Origin: Streptococcus oriscaviae
GTDB taxonomy: Bacteria > Bacillota > Bacilli > Lactobacillales > Streptococcaceae
Assembly (NCBI RefSeq): GCF_018137985.1
Contig: NZ_CP073084.1
Coordinates: forward strand, 434,001-498,000
Reading direction: 5' to 3'
DNA: 64,000 bases
The notes under the pieces are model-generated. The model made no database searches. It had not been told where the DNA came from and worked only from the letters and a program-made list of their open reading frames with translations. Every line of letters begins with the position of its first letter. Position 1 is the first letter of the stretch. The position numbers and the translations under genes are program-made. Below, in pieces: positions 18,549 through 28,066 of the stretch.

Positions 18549-19808
18549 TTAGAGAGGTTCTGGATTGACCATTTTTATAATCTGCCCACCATAAATATAG
18601 TGAGTGAACGTACTTGGATTATTTTCCCCACCCTTTCCTTCTTTGAAGGTCACTTGGATTTGCTCTGTTGGCTTTTCCTTTGGAACTTGGGGTTTCAAAG
18701 GGCTTATCGTAATGCCACCAGTTTTAGGAGGAGTTGGTGTTTCCGGAAACAATGGTTTTAGAGTAACTTTAGGATTTTTTTCAAAGTTAGTTGCAGCGAG
18801 GGCCGTAGATTCAATTAGGGCAATTTTCTTATACCGTTTCATCACTGCTACAAATGGGAAGGCCTGTTGGACATCATCAGGTACGGTAGCGGTTATAGTG
18901 AAGGTGACTTTTCCCGTGTCCTTTCTTTCGTTTAGGACGAAAACTCTAGAAAATAGACCTGCTTTTTTCCATTGGTCTAACCGTGGATCTCTTGACGTGA
19001 TATTTTCTACGGACCATCCCCACTGTTGATTCAGTCCGTCTGTTGGATGATTTTCATCGTAAGCTTTATAAAGTCCTTCTGTTGAAAACTGATGAACTAA
19101 TTCCTGATTCGTACTGTTGTCTACAATACTGGTAATTTCGGCATTTTTCGGAGTAAAGAAGTAAAAGGCGCCGACACTGTCAGGTGTGAGTCCCCAGTTA
19201 GTTGAGTCAAAGGTTACAGTCCATTTAACAGTGTTAGAAGTTGGTTGTTCTCTGCTAATCGAAACAGATTTTTCCCAAACATTCGTGTTTTGAATTTCTT
19301 CGGTTTTTGTATCGGTGACTGGGCTAATTTGTTCAGCAGGTGTCACTGCTGCCTCTGTTTGGTGTGCTGCAGTAGTAGGTGTTGCTGATTCAGTGGGCGT
19401 GAGCGTTGTTTCGGCAACGTTTGTCTGTCCTGAAGCAACTGGTGCAGTAGCCTCAGTTGAGGAAGTTCCCGCATTGTCTGATGTGGAAGTCACTGTTTTG
19501 TTGCCATCAATTTCTGAGGAAGAGGATGCTTCTGATACAAGTTGCGAAGGGGTTGTGGTAGGTATTTGGTTTTCGGGAGATAGTTCCTGATTTACTGGAT
19601 TTTCCACAGCTAGTGTTTTCTCAGAAAGGGCTCCATCCGTAGTATTTATAGCTTCGGAATTGGAAGCAATAGATTGATTGGTTTCTAATGAAGAAGGGCT
19701 CGTTTCAGAGATGGTTTCTGCCTGAACAGTTGGAGTCTGATAGATCAGTATTGTGCCCAGGACTGCTGTGCTGACAAGTAGATGATTAAGAATACTTTGT
19801 TTTCTCAT
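18549..19808 (-). pseudogene. LPXTG surface protein, N-terminal part ending at a frameshift
   Basis: A 419-residue frame starting with an AGGAGG-preceded ATG. Residues 1-30 are a signal peptide (cleavage near VQA-ET), 31-170 a Ser/Thr/Glu-rich variable stretch, about 175-345 a folded domain (NVWEKSVSISREQ to FEKNPKVTLKPL) resembling adhesive domains of streptococcal surface proteins, then a Pro-rich hinge and a beta-grasp-like unit beginning VTFKEGKGGENNP. It stops at TAA (18549-18551) in CTCTAAAAAA; one extra base just before the TAA would join it to the repeat and LPXTG part. The intact protein would be about 735 residues. Identity to a named S. suis antigen is not claimed. If translated, this part would be secreted and not anchored. 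Confidence 0.8.
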
Positions 19809-19918
19809 AGGTTCCTCCTTTAATGAGATGAGCTAACTATTTCATATCCGAATGTCTATCGTTTTAAGCCTTCATTCGACAGTGAGCGCTCTCTAAACTA
19901 GCAGAGTATCACTCACTA

Positions 19919-19997
19919 GGATGAGGGATAGCACGGATTTTTTTATTTTACATTCTAATTGTAATAAAGAAGTCTACAGCAGGGCTATCCTTCATCC
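19919..19997. repeat. 79-bp element with 14-bp inverted ends
   Basis: GGATGAGGGATAGC at 19919-19932 and its near-perfect inverse at 19984-19997 (one mismatch) flank a 51-base AT-rich core with T7. It lies in the gap between the LPXTG gene and phoU. It might be an operator, a large hairpin, or a miniature inverted-repeat element; no clear target-site duplication was seen. Confidence 0.4.
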
Positions 19998-20103
19998 GTT
20001 ATTTTCCTGTTTTTTAATCTCCTTTTTCTTTCTTCATCAATGTTTAAGTAAAAAATGAGAACCCTTTGCGTGTTTGTTTGAGCTATCTCCTCCTTCAAAG
20101 GAC

Positions 20104-20127
20104 AAAAAAAAGAGCCTTGCGGCCCTT
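20104..20127 (-). terminator. pst-phoU operon terminator
   Basis: Seven-pair stem (20110-20116 with 20121-20127) and 4-base loop, followed on the minus strand by T8, directly after the phoU stop. Confidence 0.88.
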
Positions 20128-20129
20128 TC

Positions 20130-20786
20130 CTATAATTCTGTGATATTTCCGGTTTTGAGGTAAACAACCCACTCACAAATATTCTTGGCATAGTCGCCAA
20201 TTCGCTCAAGGAAAGAAATAACTTGGAAGTAATCACGTCCCGCCACAAGGGCTTCCGGATTTTTCTTGATTTCTTCTGTGGTTAATTCTTGGATGCTGTC
20301 GTAGAAATCATTGATAACTTCATCATGGGCAGCAACTTCATAGGCTTGTTCAACACTTCCATTGTTGAGATAGAGTTCCAAGGCGTTTTCAACCAGTTTA
20401 CGAACCTCACGGCCCATTTTCTTGATTTCTTCCTCAACAACTAGAATACGAACCTCACCTTTCATGCGAATGGTCGCTTGAGCAATTGAAACGGCATGGT
20501 CGCCCATACGCTCAAGGTCATTGGTCGCCTTAAGAACGGTGATAACCGTACGGAGGTCAGTAGATACTGGTTGTTGCAGGGCGATGATTTCGAGGGATTT
20601 CTTTTCTAGTTTCACCTCAAATTCGTTAATTTTTTTGTCGGCTTCAATAACCTCCTTAGCCAACTCACGATCATGGGTTGTGAAGGCACGGACAGTATTA
20701 TTGATTTGGCCAAGGGCCTCATTTCCCATGGCATAAAATTGGTTATGGAGCTTTCCTAGCTCAACTTCAAATTGTGATCTTAACAT
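20130..20786 (-). CDS. phoU: Phosphate transport regulator PhoU
   Basis: Cytoplasmic regulator that links Pst activity to the phosphate-sensing two-component system. The 218 residues form two copies of the three-helix PhoU bundle (about 1-110 and 115-218) with the metal-binding patterns ERMGDHAVSIAQ and ERIGDYAKNICEWV. It is the last gene of the pst run, about 54 bases after pstB2, and ends at a strong terminator. Ribosome site is only moderate (GCGAGAG). Confidence 0.94.
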   Translation of the reverse strand: MLRSQFEVELGKLHNQFYAMGNEALGQINNTVRAFTTHDRELAKEVIEADKKINEFEVKLEKKSLEIIALQQPVSTDLRTVITVLKATNDLERMGDHAVSIAQATIRMKGEVRILVVEEEIKKMGREVRKLVENALELYLNNGSVEQAYEVAAHDEVINDFYDSIQELTTEEIKKNPEALVAGRDYFQVISFLERIGDYAKNICEWVVYLKTGNITEL

Positions 20787-20840
20787 AGCTACTCTCGCTT
20801 TCTTCTTTTATTTCCTTGTTCAGGTTAGACAGGCTTCAGC

Positions 20841-21599
20841 CTATCCAAACTTACCTGTGATGTAATCTTCGGTTTGTTTATGAACAGGATTCAAGAACAT
20901 TTCCTTAGTCTTATTATACTCTATTAGGTCGCCATCTAGGAAAAATCCTGTCCGGTCTGAGATACGAGAGGCTTGTTGCATAGAACGTGTCACCAGTACC
21001 ATGGTGTACTTCTCTTTTAGACCATAGAGGGTATCCTCGATTTTACCAGCTGAAATAGGATCCAAAGCAGACGTTGGTTCATCCAATAAGATGATTTTAG
21101 GACTTGTTGCCAAAACACGAGCCACACATACACGTTGCTGCTGTCCACCAGACAAGCCGAGCGCCGAATCATTCAGACGGTCTTTTACCTCGTCCCAAAT
21201 AGACGCCCCTTTAAGAGAATACTCAACTGCTTCATCCAAGATATTCTTATCCTTAACACCATTGATCCGAAGACCGTATACAACGTTTTCGTAAATGGTC
21301 ATAGGGAATGGATTGGGCTGTTGGAAAACCATACCGATTTCCTTACGTAAATCAACAGTATCCGTCCGAGGACTGTAAATATTTTTGCCATTGTAGTCGA
21401 TTGAGCCAGTCAAGGTTACCTCTGGATTCAAATCACCCATACGGTTGATAGAGCGCAATAACGTTGACTTACCAGAACCAGATGGACCAATCAGAGCTGT
21501 AATTTCATTTGGGTAGAAATCAATGGATACACTATTGAGAGCCTTCTTTTTATTGTAGTAAACAGATAGATCTTTTACTTGTAAAATAGGTGATGTCAT
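20841..21599 (-). CDS. pstB2: Phosphate ABC transporter ATP-binding protein (PstB, second copy)
   Basis: ATPase energising phosphate import. The 252 residues show Walker [10 protein letters not shown] near 36, signature LSGGQQQR, Walker [13 protein letters not shown]. The H-loop is TRSM rather than the usual THNM: the switch His is replaced by Arg-Ser in [10 protein letters not shown], unlike its neighbour pstB1 (VTHNMQQA). Two pstB copies in tandem are normal for streptococci; this copy may be the less active or regulatory partner. Confidence 0.93.
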   Translation of the reverse strand: MTSPILQVKDLSVYYNKKKALNSVSIDFYPNEITALIGPSGSGKSTLLRSINRMGDLNPEVTLTGSIDYNGKNIYSPRTDTVDLRKEIGMVFQQPNPFPMTIYENVVYGLRINGVKDKNILDEAVEYSLKGASIWDEVKDRLNDSALGLSGGQQQRVCVARVLATSPKIILLDEPTSALDPISAGKIEDTLYGLKEKYTMVLVTRSMQQASRISDRTGFFLDGDLIEYNKTKEMFLNPVHKQTEDYITGKFG

Positions 21600-21610
21600 C
21601 TTGTCCCTTT

Positions 21611-22414
21611 CTAACCAAAGTGTCCTGATACATAGTCACTGGTTGACTTCAGTTTTGCATTTTGGAAGATGTTAGAGGTCTTATCGTACTCAATCAAATC
21701 TCCCAAATAGAAGAAGGCTGTGTAATCACTCGCACGGGCTGCCTGCTGCATGTTGTGCGTTACGATGATGATGGTATAGTTCTTCTTCAAATCAAACATG
21801 GTTTCTTCCAGCTGCATAGTCGCAATCGGATCCAGGGCCGAAGCAGGCTCGTCCATCAGCAAAATTTCAGGTTTCACCGAAATAGCGCGAGCAATACAGA
21901 GACGCTGCTGTTGACCGCCTGATAAGGTCAAAGCAGACTTATGCAAATCATCTTTCACCTGATCCCAAAGTGCTGCTTGCTTGAGGGAGGTCTCAACGAT
22001 CTCATCTAAAACCTTCTTATCTCTCACCCCTGCACGCTCATGGGCAAAGGTAATGTTGCGGTAAATAGATTTCGCAAATGGGTTTGGTCGTTGAAAAACC
22101 ATCCCAATATGCTTACGAATCTCGTAAACATTCATTTCCGGCTTATTGACGTCAATCCCTTCATAAAGGATTTCTCCGGTTACTTTGGCAAGATCGATAG
22201 TATCATTCATCCGGTTTAAGCTCCGAAGATAGGTTGATTTTCCGCAACCAGAAGGGCCGATAAGAGCCGTAATTTTATTTTTTTCAAACTGCATATCAAT
22301 GCCCTTGATTGCTTCGTTTTTACCGTAGTAAACATGCAAATCTTTTGTAGAAAGAGCAATTTTCTCCTCTGGGAAGGTAATGATATGCCGTTCATTCCAG
22401 TTATATTCTGCCAT
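21611..22414 (-). CDS. pstB1: Phosphate ABC transporter ATP-binding protein (PstB, first copy)
   Basis: Paralogue of the next gene, 267 residues with an N-terminal extension ([17 protein letters not shown]). Walker [11 protein letters not shown]-loop QRPNPF, signature LSGGQQQR, Walker [13 protein letters not shown] and an intact H-loop VTHNMQQA. It lies 25 bases after pstA and 11 bases before pstB2; the tight spacing argues for one transcript. Confidence 0.94.
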   Translation of the reverse strand: MAEYNWNERHIITFPEEKIALSTKDLHVYYGKNEAIKGIDMQFEKNKITALIGPSGCGKSTYLRSLNRMNDTIDLAKVTGEILYEGIDVNKPEMNVYEIRKHIGMVFQRPNPFAKSIYRNITFAHERAGVRDKKVLDEIVETSLKQAALWDQVKDDLHKSALTLSGGQQQRLCIARAISVKPEILLMDEPASALDPIATMQLEETMFDLKKNYTIIIVTHNMQQAARASDYTAFFYLGDLIEYDKTSNIFQNAKLKSTSDYVSGHFG

Positions 22415-22439
22415 TTTTTCTCCTTATAGCATAACCTTC

Positions 22440-23324
22440 TTATGCAGAGGTCAATTTTGAATGCAGTTTCTTACCAATGTAACGCGCTGACAGGTTGAAA
22501 ATCAGGATAAATACCAAGAGAATGGCTGCGCTACCTGCAGAAACTTGTGTCGCATCAGGAATGGTTCCTTCGCTATTCACCTTCCAGATGTGGACAGCCA
22601 GAGTTTCAGACTGCCGGAAGATTGAGATTGGACTGGTAACACTAAGCGGGTTCCAGTTGGACCAATCAAGCGCTGGTGCAGACTGTCCTGCTGTATAAAT
22701 CAGTGCGGCCGCTTCACCAAAAATCCGTCCTGATGCCAAGACAATACCTGTGACAATACCTGGCAAAGCCTCTGGGATGACCACATGAAGAACTGTTTCC
22801 CAACGAGAAAGTCCAAGGGCAAGTCCTGCTTCACGCTGAGTATGGTGCACATGGCGAAGGCTGTCTTCTACGTTACGCGTCATTTGAGGAAGGTTGAAAA
22901 CTGTAAGTGCCAAGGCACCAGAAAGGATGGAGAAACCATACTCAAATTGAACGACGAAAATCAAGTAACCAAACAAACCGACCACGACTGAGGGAAGAGA
23001 AGAAAGAATCTCAATACAGGTACGGATAAAATTAGTCAATGGGCCTTTCTTAGCATATTCAGCGAGATAGATACCCGCACCGGTTGATAAAGGTATCGAA
23101 ATCAACAGGGTGATAATCAGCAAGAAAAACGAGTTGTAGAGCTGAATCCCGATACCTCCGCCTGCCTTGTAAGATGAGGACTTACTAGTTAGGAAAGACC
23201 AGTTTACATGGGGCAGACCACGGAGTAAGATATAGAGAATCAGCGATGTCAGGATAACTACGATAACTCCTGCGATAGAGTAGAGAAGCCCCGTCGCTAG
23301 TTTGTCAAATTTTTTAGCGTGCAT
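22440..23324 (-). CDS. pstA: Phosphate ABC transporter permease PstA
   Basis: Inner-membrane permease of the Pst system, 294 residues with six predicted helices; the first is near 12-34. The EAA-type coupling loop REAGLALGLSRWETVLHVVIP is present around 160-180 (shown in shortened form). It overlaps the end of pstC by 11 bases. Confidence 0.94.
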   Translation of the reverse strand: MHAKKFDKLATGLLYSIAGVIVVILTSLILYILLRGLPHVNWSFLTSKSSSYKAGGGIGIQLYNSFFLLIITLLISIPLSTGAGIYLAEYAKKGPLTNFIRTCIEILSSLPSVVVGLFGYLIFVVQFEYGFSILSGALALTVFNLPQMTRNVEDSLRHVHHTQREAGLALGLSRWETVLHVVIPEALPGIVTGIVLASGRIFGEAAALIYTAGQSAPALDWSNWNPLSVTSPISIFRQSETLAVHIWKVNSEGTIPDATQVSAGSAAILLVFILIFNLSARYIGKKLHSKLTSA

Positions 23325-24231
23325 AGTTTTTCTTACCCTCTCTCGTAATAAATTTCATAATCATATTGAAGACCAGGCTCATAAGAAGCAAGACCAAAGC
23401 CAATGACCATAGAACGTTGTTTTGAACAGTTCCCATAACCGTATTACCAATACCCATGGTCAAGACAGATGTCAAGGTCGCAGCTGGTGTAGTGAGTGAG
23501 GTTGGAATAACCGCAGAGTTACCAACCACCATCTGAATGGCAAGGGCCTCACCAAAGGCACGAGCCATACCAAAGATAACAGCTGTAAAAATACCTGGTT
23601 TAGCCGCATTCAAAATAACGCGCCAAATCGTTTGCCAACGAGTAGCTCCCATAGCTAAACTTGCTTCCCGATAGTGACGAGGAACTGCACGAAGGCTATC
23701 TACTGTCATAAAGGTTACAGTTGGCAAAATCATAACAAAGAGTACAAAAACTCCCGAAAGGATACCAAACCCTGTTCCTCCAAACAAGGTACGCACAAAC
23801 GGTACAACGACTTGAAGACCGATAAATCCATACACTACGGACGGAATCCCTACCAACAACTCAATAACTGGCTGCAAGATACGCGCTCCGCGCTTGGGAG
23901 AAATTTCTGTCATAAAGACTGCCGCTCCAATCGCAATCGGAGTTGCAATCACTGCAGATAAAATCGTTACGATGAAAGACCCCATAATCATTGGAAGGAC
24001 TCCAAAGATCTTAGAACTTGGCTCCCATTTAGAACCAAATAAGAAATCTGTTATTTTCACGCCATCTACAAAGAAGGTTGATAGGCCACGCTGGGCCACA
24101 AAAACCAAAATCATAGCAACGATAAATACAATTAAGGCCAGACACAGGAAGGTCAAGACCTTACCAAATTTTTCCAGTCTGGAGTTCTTAGAAGGTGAAC
24201 TCAATTCTTTGGCAAGCTGTTGATTTTTCAT
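23314..24231 (-). CDS. pstC: Phosphate ABC transporter permease PstC
   Basis: Partner permease of PstA, 305 residues with six predicted helices and the coupling loop YREASLAMGATRWQTIWR. Phosphate-pathway residues in the VPFVRTLFGGTG region fit the PstC family. GGAG lies within the end of pstS, and the two genes are separated by 2 bases. Confidence 0.94.
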   Translation of the reverse strand: MKNQQLAKELSSPSKNSRLEKFGKVLTFLCLALIVFIVAMILVFVAQRGLSTFFVDGVKITDFLFGSKWEPSSKIFGVLPMIMGSFIVTILSAVIATPIAIGAAVFMTEISPKRGARILQPVIELLVGIPSVVYGFIGLQVVVPFVRTLFGGTGFGILSGVFVLFVMILPTVTFMTVDSLRAVPRHYREASLAMGATRWQTIWRVILNAAKPGIFTAVIFGMARAFGEALAIQMVVGNSAVIPTSLTTPAATLTSVLTMGIGNTVMGTVQNNVLWSLALVLLLMSLVFNMIMKFITREGKKNYAR

Positions 24232-24233
24232 CC

Positions 24234-25103
24234 CTACTCCTTCTCTGTGACAGTGCCATCAGCACTCTTCACTACTTTCATATCATTCACGGAGATATAC
24301 CCCATGCTCACAACGATACCTTTTTGCACTTCATCTGACATCATGTAATCGAGGAATTCCTCCGTCAGCCCGTCAGCTTCTCCTTTGGTATACATGTGTT
24401 CGTAAGCCCAAATTGGCCAATCATTGGTTGCAACGTTTTCAGTTGTTGGTGTAAAGCCGTTCAGCTTGATTGTTTTAACGGAATCATCTACATAGGCAAA
24501 AGCAAGATAAGAAATTGCTCCTGGTGTTTGAGCTACGATGGATTTTACCATACCATTTGAGTCTTGTTCCTGACTTTGAATAGCCGTCTCACCATCCATG
24601 ATGACACTGTCAAAGGTTGCCCGTGAACCAGAGCTCGCCGCTCGGTTGATAATGGAAATGTCTAGATCTTTACCGCCTAGTTCCTTCCAGTTGGTAATTT
24701 CACCCGTGAAGATCTTGCGTAGTTCTTCTGTGGTGATATTATCCACAGTGACCTTTTCATTGACGATTACCGCAAGACCTGCTACTGCCACTTGATGATC
24801 CACAAGCTGATCTGCTTCAATCCCCTCTTTTTCCTCAGCAAATACATCGCTGTTTCCAATTTGAACCGCTCCGGACTGAACCTGAGATAGGCCTGTCCCC
24901 GAACCTCCTCCTTGGACATTGATGGACTTACCAATGTTGGTTGAACCAAATTCGTCCGCTGCTGCTTCAACTAAGGGCTGCAGAGCCGTAGAACCAACCG
25001 CAGTAATAGACTCTCCTCGGTCAATCCATGATGAGCAGGCAGATAAACTGATACCAGCCAAGAAAACCAAGGCCGCCATCCTAAGCTTATGCTTATTTTT
25101 CAT
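24234..25103 (-). CDS. pstS: Phosphate-binding lipoprotein PstS
   Basis: Extracellular phosphate receptor of the importer, 289 residues. Lipoprotein signal ends ISLSACSSW (Cys near 23). Phosphate-binding segments are visible: [20 protein letters not shown] and [14 protein letters not shown]. First gene of pstS-C-A-B1-B2-phoU; expression is expected to rise when phosphate is scarce, and repeated motifs lie in its upstream region. Confidence 0.94.
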   Translation of the reverse strand: MKNKHKLRMAALVFLAGISLSACSSWIDRGESITAVGSTALQPLVEAAADEFGSTNIGKSINVQGGGSGTGLSQVQSGAVQIGNSDVFAEEKEGIEADQLVDHQVAVAGLAVIVNEKVTVDNITTEELRKIFTGEITNWKELGGKDLDISIINRAASSGSRATFDSVIMDGETAIQSQEQDSNGMVKSIVAQTPGAISYLAFAYVDDSVKTIKLNGFTPTTENVATNDWPIWAYEHMYTKGEADGLTEEFLDYMMSDEVQKGIVVSMGYISVNDMKVVKSADGTVTEKE

Positions 25104-25115
25104 AATTGTTTTTCC

Positions 25116-25182
25116 TTTACATTTTTACGCAGAAATTTCCTGCAAACAGCTTGCTTTTACATGCTTTTTACAAGAAATTTCC
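25116..25182 (-). promoter_or_regulatory. Repeated motifs upstream of pstS
   Basis: AGAAATTTCC occurs at 25131-25140 and again at 25173-25182, 42 bases (four helical turns) apart. TTTACA occurs at 25156-25161 and 25167-25172 with an 11-base period, and also at 25116-25121. The second set resembles PhoB/PhoP-family direct repeats, though it reads on the strand opposite to the gene. Likely sites for a phosphate-responsive regulator. Confidence 0.45.
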
Positions 25183-25254
25183 ACTAATCCACTATATCAT
25201 ATAACCTGACAACATGCAAAAGATTTCTGCCTCAATTTCCCTTAAAATCGCGGG

Positions 25255-26556
25255 TTAAAATCGCAGACCCTTTGGAAAGGCATTTTTTAGGGTTCCCGAA
25301 ACAATTTTGGCAAAGCCAAGACCGTTGCCATTGACTGCAATCTGGTACCAACCGTTAGGAAGTTCCTGAGACACAGAAACGGTTTGTCCAGCCACATAAT
25401 TGATAAAGTCAGCTTCTGAAATATCTACTCTTGTTTTGACTTCTTCGCTCCATAAAGCAAGCCCCAGAGCAAAACTAGGCTCAAACCGCTTCTTTTTGAA
25501 GACACCGAGGTGAAGACCATTGCGGGCAATTTTGACCTTGGACAAATCAGGTAGTCCTAGTGGTAACAGATAGAGGTTATCACCAAAAACTTGCAGCAAG
25601 CCATCCAGCTGCAGATTCAAGTGCTTCCTTGCAAATTCTTGCCAGAGTGCTTGTTGCTCACGATTGAGATTGGATTTCCCTGTTTTAAGCCGTTTACTGC
25701 TCGGAGCCCCCTTGTAGCGGAGTTTGGCAACAAACTGTCCCTCTCCCTCAAAGCGATGGGGATACATTCTAGCAGTCTGTGGCAAACCGATTCCCTCTGC
25801 CATCCCATTGATTTTTGGAATATCCAACAACTCCATATCGTAGTTATCTAAAAGCCACTGCACAACCTCCTCATTCTCTTCAGGAGCCCAAGTGCAGGTC
25901 GAATAGATTAACTGACCACCATCTGCCAGCATTTCAACAGCAGAAACTAGTATTTCTTTCTGCAGTGCAGCACACTGCTTAGGATAATCAAGGGACCAAT
26001 ACTGAATGGCTGCAGGATCCTTTCGGAACATCCCTTCGCCCGAACAAGGGGCATCCAAAACAATCATGTCAAAATAGGAAGGAAAAACCTTAGCCAATCT
26101 GTCAGCAGACTCATTAGTAACCACTACATTACGAGCCCCAAAACGCTCAATATTCTCAACCAAGATTTTAGATCGTTTATTGGAAATTTCATTGCTGACT
26201 AGAATACCGGCATTGCCCAGAAAAGACAGCAGATGAGTTGACTTTCCTCCCGGAGCAGCAGCCAAATCCAAGACTTTCATTCCTTCTTGAGGAGCTGCGA
26301 TGTGTCCGACCATCTGAGCAGCTGGCTCTTGAGAATACACCAAACCGCTGACATGTTGAGGAGATTTCCCCGACACCTTACCGTAATAAGACCAAGGCAG
26401 CCCTTTAATGGGCTGGTCAAATGTTTCCTGCCTTTCTTTGAGAGGATTGCTGCGAAAAGCGGAAATAGCTTCTTGATGGAAACTCTCAAAAAATGCTGGC
26501 GCTTCTGCTCCCAGCAAGTCTGTGTACTTTTCAATAAATTCTAGAGGGAGTTGCAC
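25255..26556 (-). CDS. RNA m5C methyltransferase, RsmF/Sun (NOL1/NOP2) family
   Basis: 433-residue cytosine-5 RNA methyltransferase with SAM motif LDLAAAPGGKSTHLL near 96, the first catalytic region VLDAPCSGEGMFRKDP (Cys) and second Cys in LIYSTCTWAPEENE, followed by a C-terminal PUA-like tail (about 280-433) as in RsmF-type enzymes that modify 16S rRNA. GTG start at 26556 with AAGGAG ten bases upstream; it overlaps the inositol-phosphatase gene by 16 bases. Confidence 0.9.
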   Translation of the reverse strand: MQLPLEFIEKYTDLLGAEAPAFFESFHQEAISAFRSNPLKERQETFDQPIKGLPWSYYGKVSGKSPQHVSGLVYSQEPAAQMVGHIAAPQEGMKVLDLAAAPGGKSTHLLSFLGNAGILVSNEISNKRSKILVENIERFGARNVVVTNESADRLAKVFPSYFDMIVLDAPCSGEGMFRKDPAAIQYWSLDYPKQCAALQKEILVSAVEMLADGGQLIYSTCTWAPEENEEVVQWLLDNYDMELLDIPKINGMAEGIGLPQTARMYPHRFEGEGQFVAKLRYKGAPSSKRLKTGKSNLNREQQALWQEFARKHLNLQLDGLLQVFGDNLYLLPLGLPDLSKVKIARNGLHLGVFKKKRFEPSFALGLALWSEEVKTRVDISEADFINYVAGQTVSVSQELPNGWYQIAVNGNGLGFAKIVSGTLKNAFPKGLRF

Positions 26557-27314
26557 GACTCACACACTCCTTTCACTTCATCAATCTTCACCGTTGGTAA
26601 AAAGATAACCAGTTCTCGCCCCTCGTAGGCTAGCTGGCTTCCATCCGGACGAATCAAACTGTAACCGAGAGATTGCCCCAAAATAGCTGCCGCCGCATAA
26701 TCCCAAGGAAAGGCATTGGAAAAATGAGCCATCAATCGACCAGTGAGAACATGGGCAAAACTAATACCGGCACTACCATAGGAACGGGTACCTAAACTCT
26801 TTTCTGCGATAGTGCGAAAACCCAGATTTTCCTGAGCAAATAAGCCAGCACTGATACCAATCAAACCAGCTTTAAAAGGCTTATCTACAAAGCTAGGCAA
26901 AAGATGGTCGTTTTCATAGACAGGAAAGCTCCCACCGCCATGATAGAGCTTGTCCTGCATGACATCGTAAATAATCCCAAACTGACCGACTCCATCTTCA
27001 AAATAAGCCAACAAGACCGCAAAATCTGTCTGTTGGACGATAAAATTGGTCGTGCCATCAATCGGGTCAATGACCCAAACCTTACCCTGAAAAAGAGAGC
27101 TTCTCTGCTCACTTTCTTCTCCGTAGATGCTGTCATCCGGATAGCGGCTGATAATCTGTTGAGCCAGCTCTTCCTGCACCTGTTTGTCCAAGTGGGTCAC
27201 TAAATCTGTGAAATCTGTTTTTTCTTCAATGAGCAGGTCATCATGGAGGTGCTGGCGCAAAAAAGCTCCAGCTTCTTTTACAATCTGCTGGGCGAAAGCA
27301 TACTTAGCGTCCAA
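26541..27314 (-). CDS. Inositol monophosphatase family protein
   Basis: 257-residue sugar/nucleotide phosphatase of the IMPase fold. Metal sites visible: GEES (IYGEESEQR), DPIDGTTNF ([14 protein letters not shown]) and the C-terminal WDYAAAA motif. The actual substrate in streptococci is unknown. I choose TTG at 27314 because it starts just inside the end of UPF0223, matches related N-termini ([15 protein letters not shown]) and has AAAGGGG about nine bases upstream; longer readings would cover most of the UPF0223 gene. Confidence 0.85.
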   Translation of the reverse strand: MDAKYAFAQQIVKEAGAFLRQHLHDDLLIEEKTDFTDLVTHLDKQVQEELAQQIISRYPDDSIYGEESEQRSSLFQGKVWVIDPIDGTTNFIVQQTDFAVLLAYFEDGVGQFGIIYDVMQDKLYHGGGSFPVYENDHLLPSFVDKPFKAGLIGISAGLFAQENLGFRTIAEKSLGTRSYGSAGISFAHVLTGRLMAHFSNAFPWDYAAAAILGQSLGYSLIRPDGSQLAYEGRELVIFLPTVKIDEVKGVCESCNSL

Positions 27315-27582
27315 GGCGAATAACCCCTTTCCCTTTTTCTCGGGCCATTTTGACCGCACGGTAGGTGGAATAGCCAGACACCGCTTCAAAATCACGGTCA
27401 ATCTGTCGCTCTTGCCCCTTGCTTTTAACCACTGACTTAAATTTCGCATAACGATCTAGCAAGGCCTGAGCCTCTACACCATTTTCATAAGCCTTTTCCA
27501 CCTGATTCAAAAAAGAAAGCACGGAGGAAATCTCCTCAGTGCTCCACGAAAAATCAAGTGGATATGAATAATTCTTGTCCAT
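27304..27582 (-). CDS. UPF0223 family protein
   Basis: 92-residue small helical protein of unknown function, found widely in streptococci next to spx and an IMPase gene, as here. Features: [12 protein letters not shown] near the N-terminus and [18 protein letters not shown] near the end. It is cytoplasmic, with no membrane segment. It overlaps the IMPase gene at its 3' end and begins 7 bases after the spx stop. Confidence 0.85.
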   Translation of the reverse strand: MDKNYSYPLDFSWSTEEISSVLSFLNQVEKAYENGVEAQALLDRYAKFKSVVKSKGQERQIDRDFEAVSGYSTYRAVKMAREKGKGVIRLGR

Positions 27583-27588
27583 ATCTTT

Positions 27589-27990
27589 CTATCCTATTTC
27601 TGCTCGTAATGTTGCATTTTTTAGTTCTTGTTTTCGGTAGTTCCGTGGTAGGAAGGCCCGAATCTCGTCCTCGTTAAAGCCAATCTGCATCCGTTTTTCA
27701 TCCAAGATAATCGGACGGCGCAAAAGACTCGGATAGGTTTCAATCAAATCAATCAGTTGAGAAATAGATAACTCATCTACATCAACATTCAACTTTTGAA
27801 ACACTTTTGAACGAGTTGAAATCAAATCATCAGTTCCATTCTCTGTTAGAGCCAAAATACTCTTGAGTTCGTCGGCTGTCAGGGGGCTGGTCATGATGTT
27901 GTGCTCTGTAAAAGGTACCTGATGACTCGTCAACCATGCTCTGGCCTTACGACAACTCGTACAGCTCGGTGATAAAAACAATGTAATCAT
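27589..27990 (-). CDS. spx: Spx-family transcriptional regulator
   Basis: 133-residue ArsC/Spx fold regulator that contacts the RNA polymerase alpha subunit. The redox switch CTSC is at residues 10-13, the conserved RPI motif ([12 protein letters not shown]) is near 85, and the tail [11 protein letters not shown] matches Spx. Streptococci carry two paralogues (SpxA1/A2) and I cannot tell which this is. Start at 27990 because AAAGG lies seven bases upstream; the ATG six bases further up is too close. A palindrome-like TATAGT...ACTATA lies at about 28020-28035 upstream. Confidence 0.9.
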   Translation of the reverse strand: MITLFLSPSCTSCRKARAWLTSHQVPFTEHNIMTSPLTADELKSILALTENGTDDLISTRSKVFQKLNVDVDELSISQLIDLIETYPSLLRRPIILDEKRMQIGFNEDEIRAFLPRNYRKQELKNATLRAEIG

Positions 27991-28066
27991 AAGCATACCT
28001 TTCTACAATTTTTCTCATATATAGTATACACTATAAAAAAGCAATTTACAAGCCTATTTTTTAAGG

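Noticed and set aside
19985..20248. A minus-strand 87-codon frame overlapping phoU
   Set aside because: It overlaps phoU and its terminator in another frame and shows no features.
27315..27449. N-terminal extension of the inositol-phosphatase family protein
   Set aside because: The extension would cover the UPF0223 gene; related proteins begin at the TTG at 27314.
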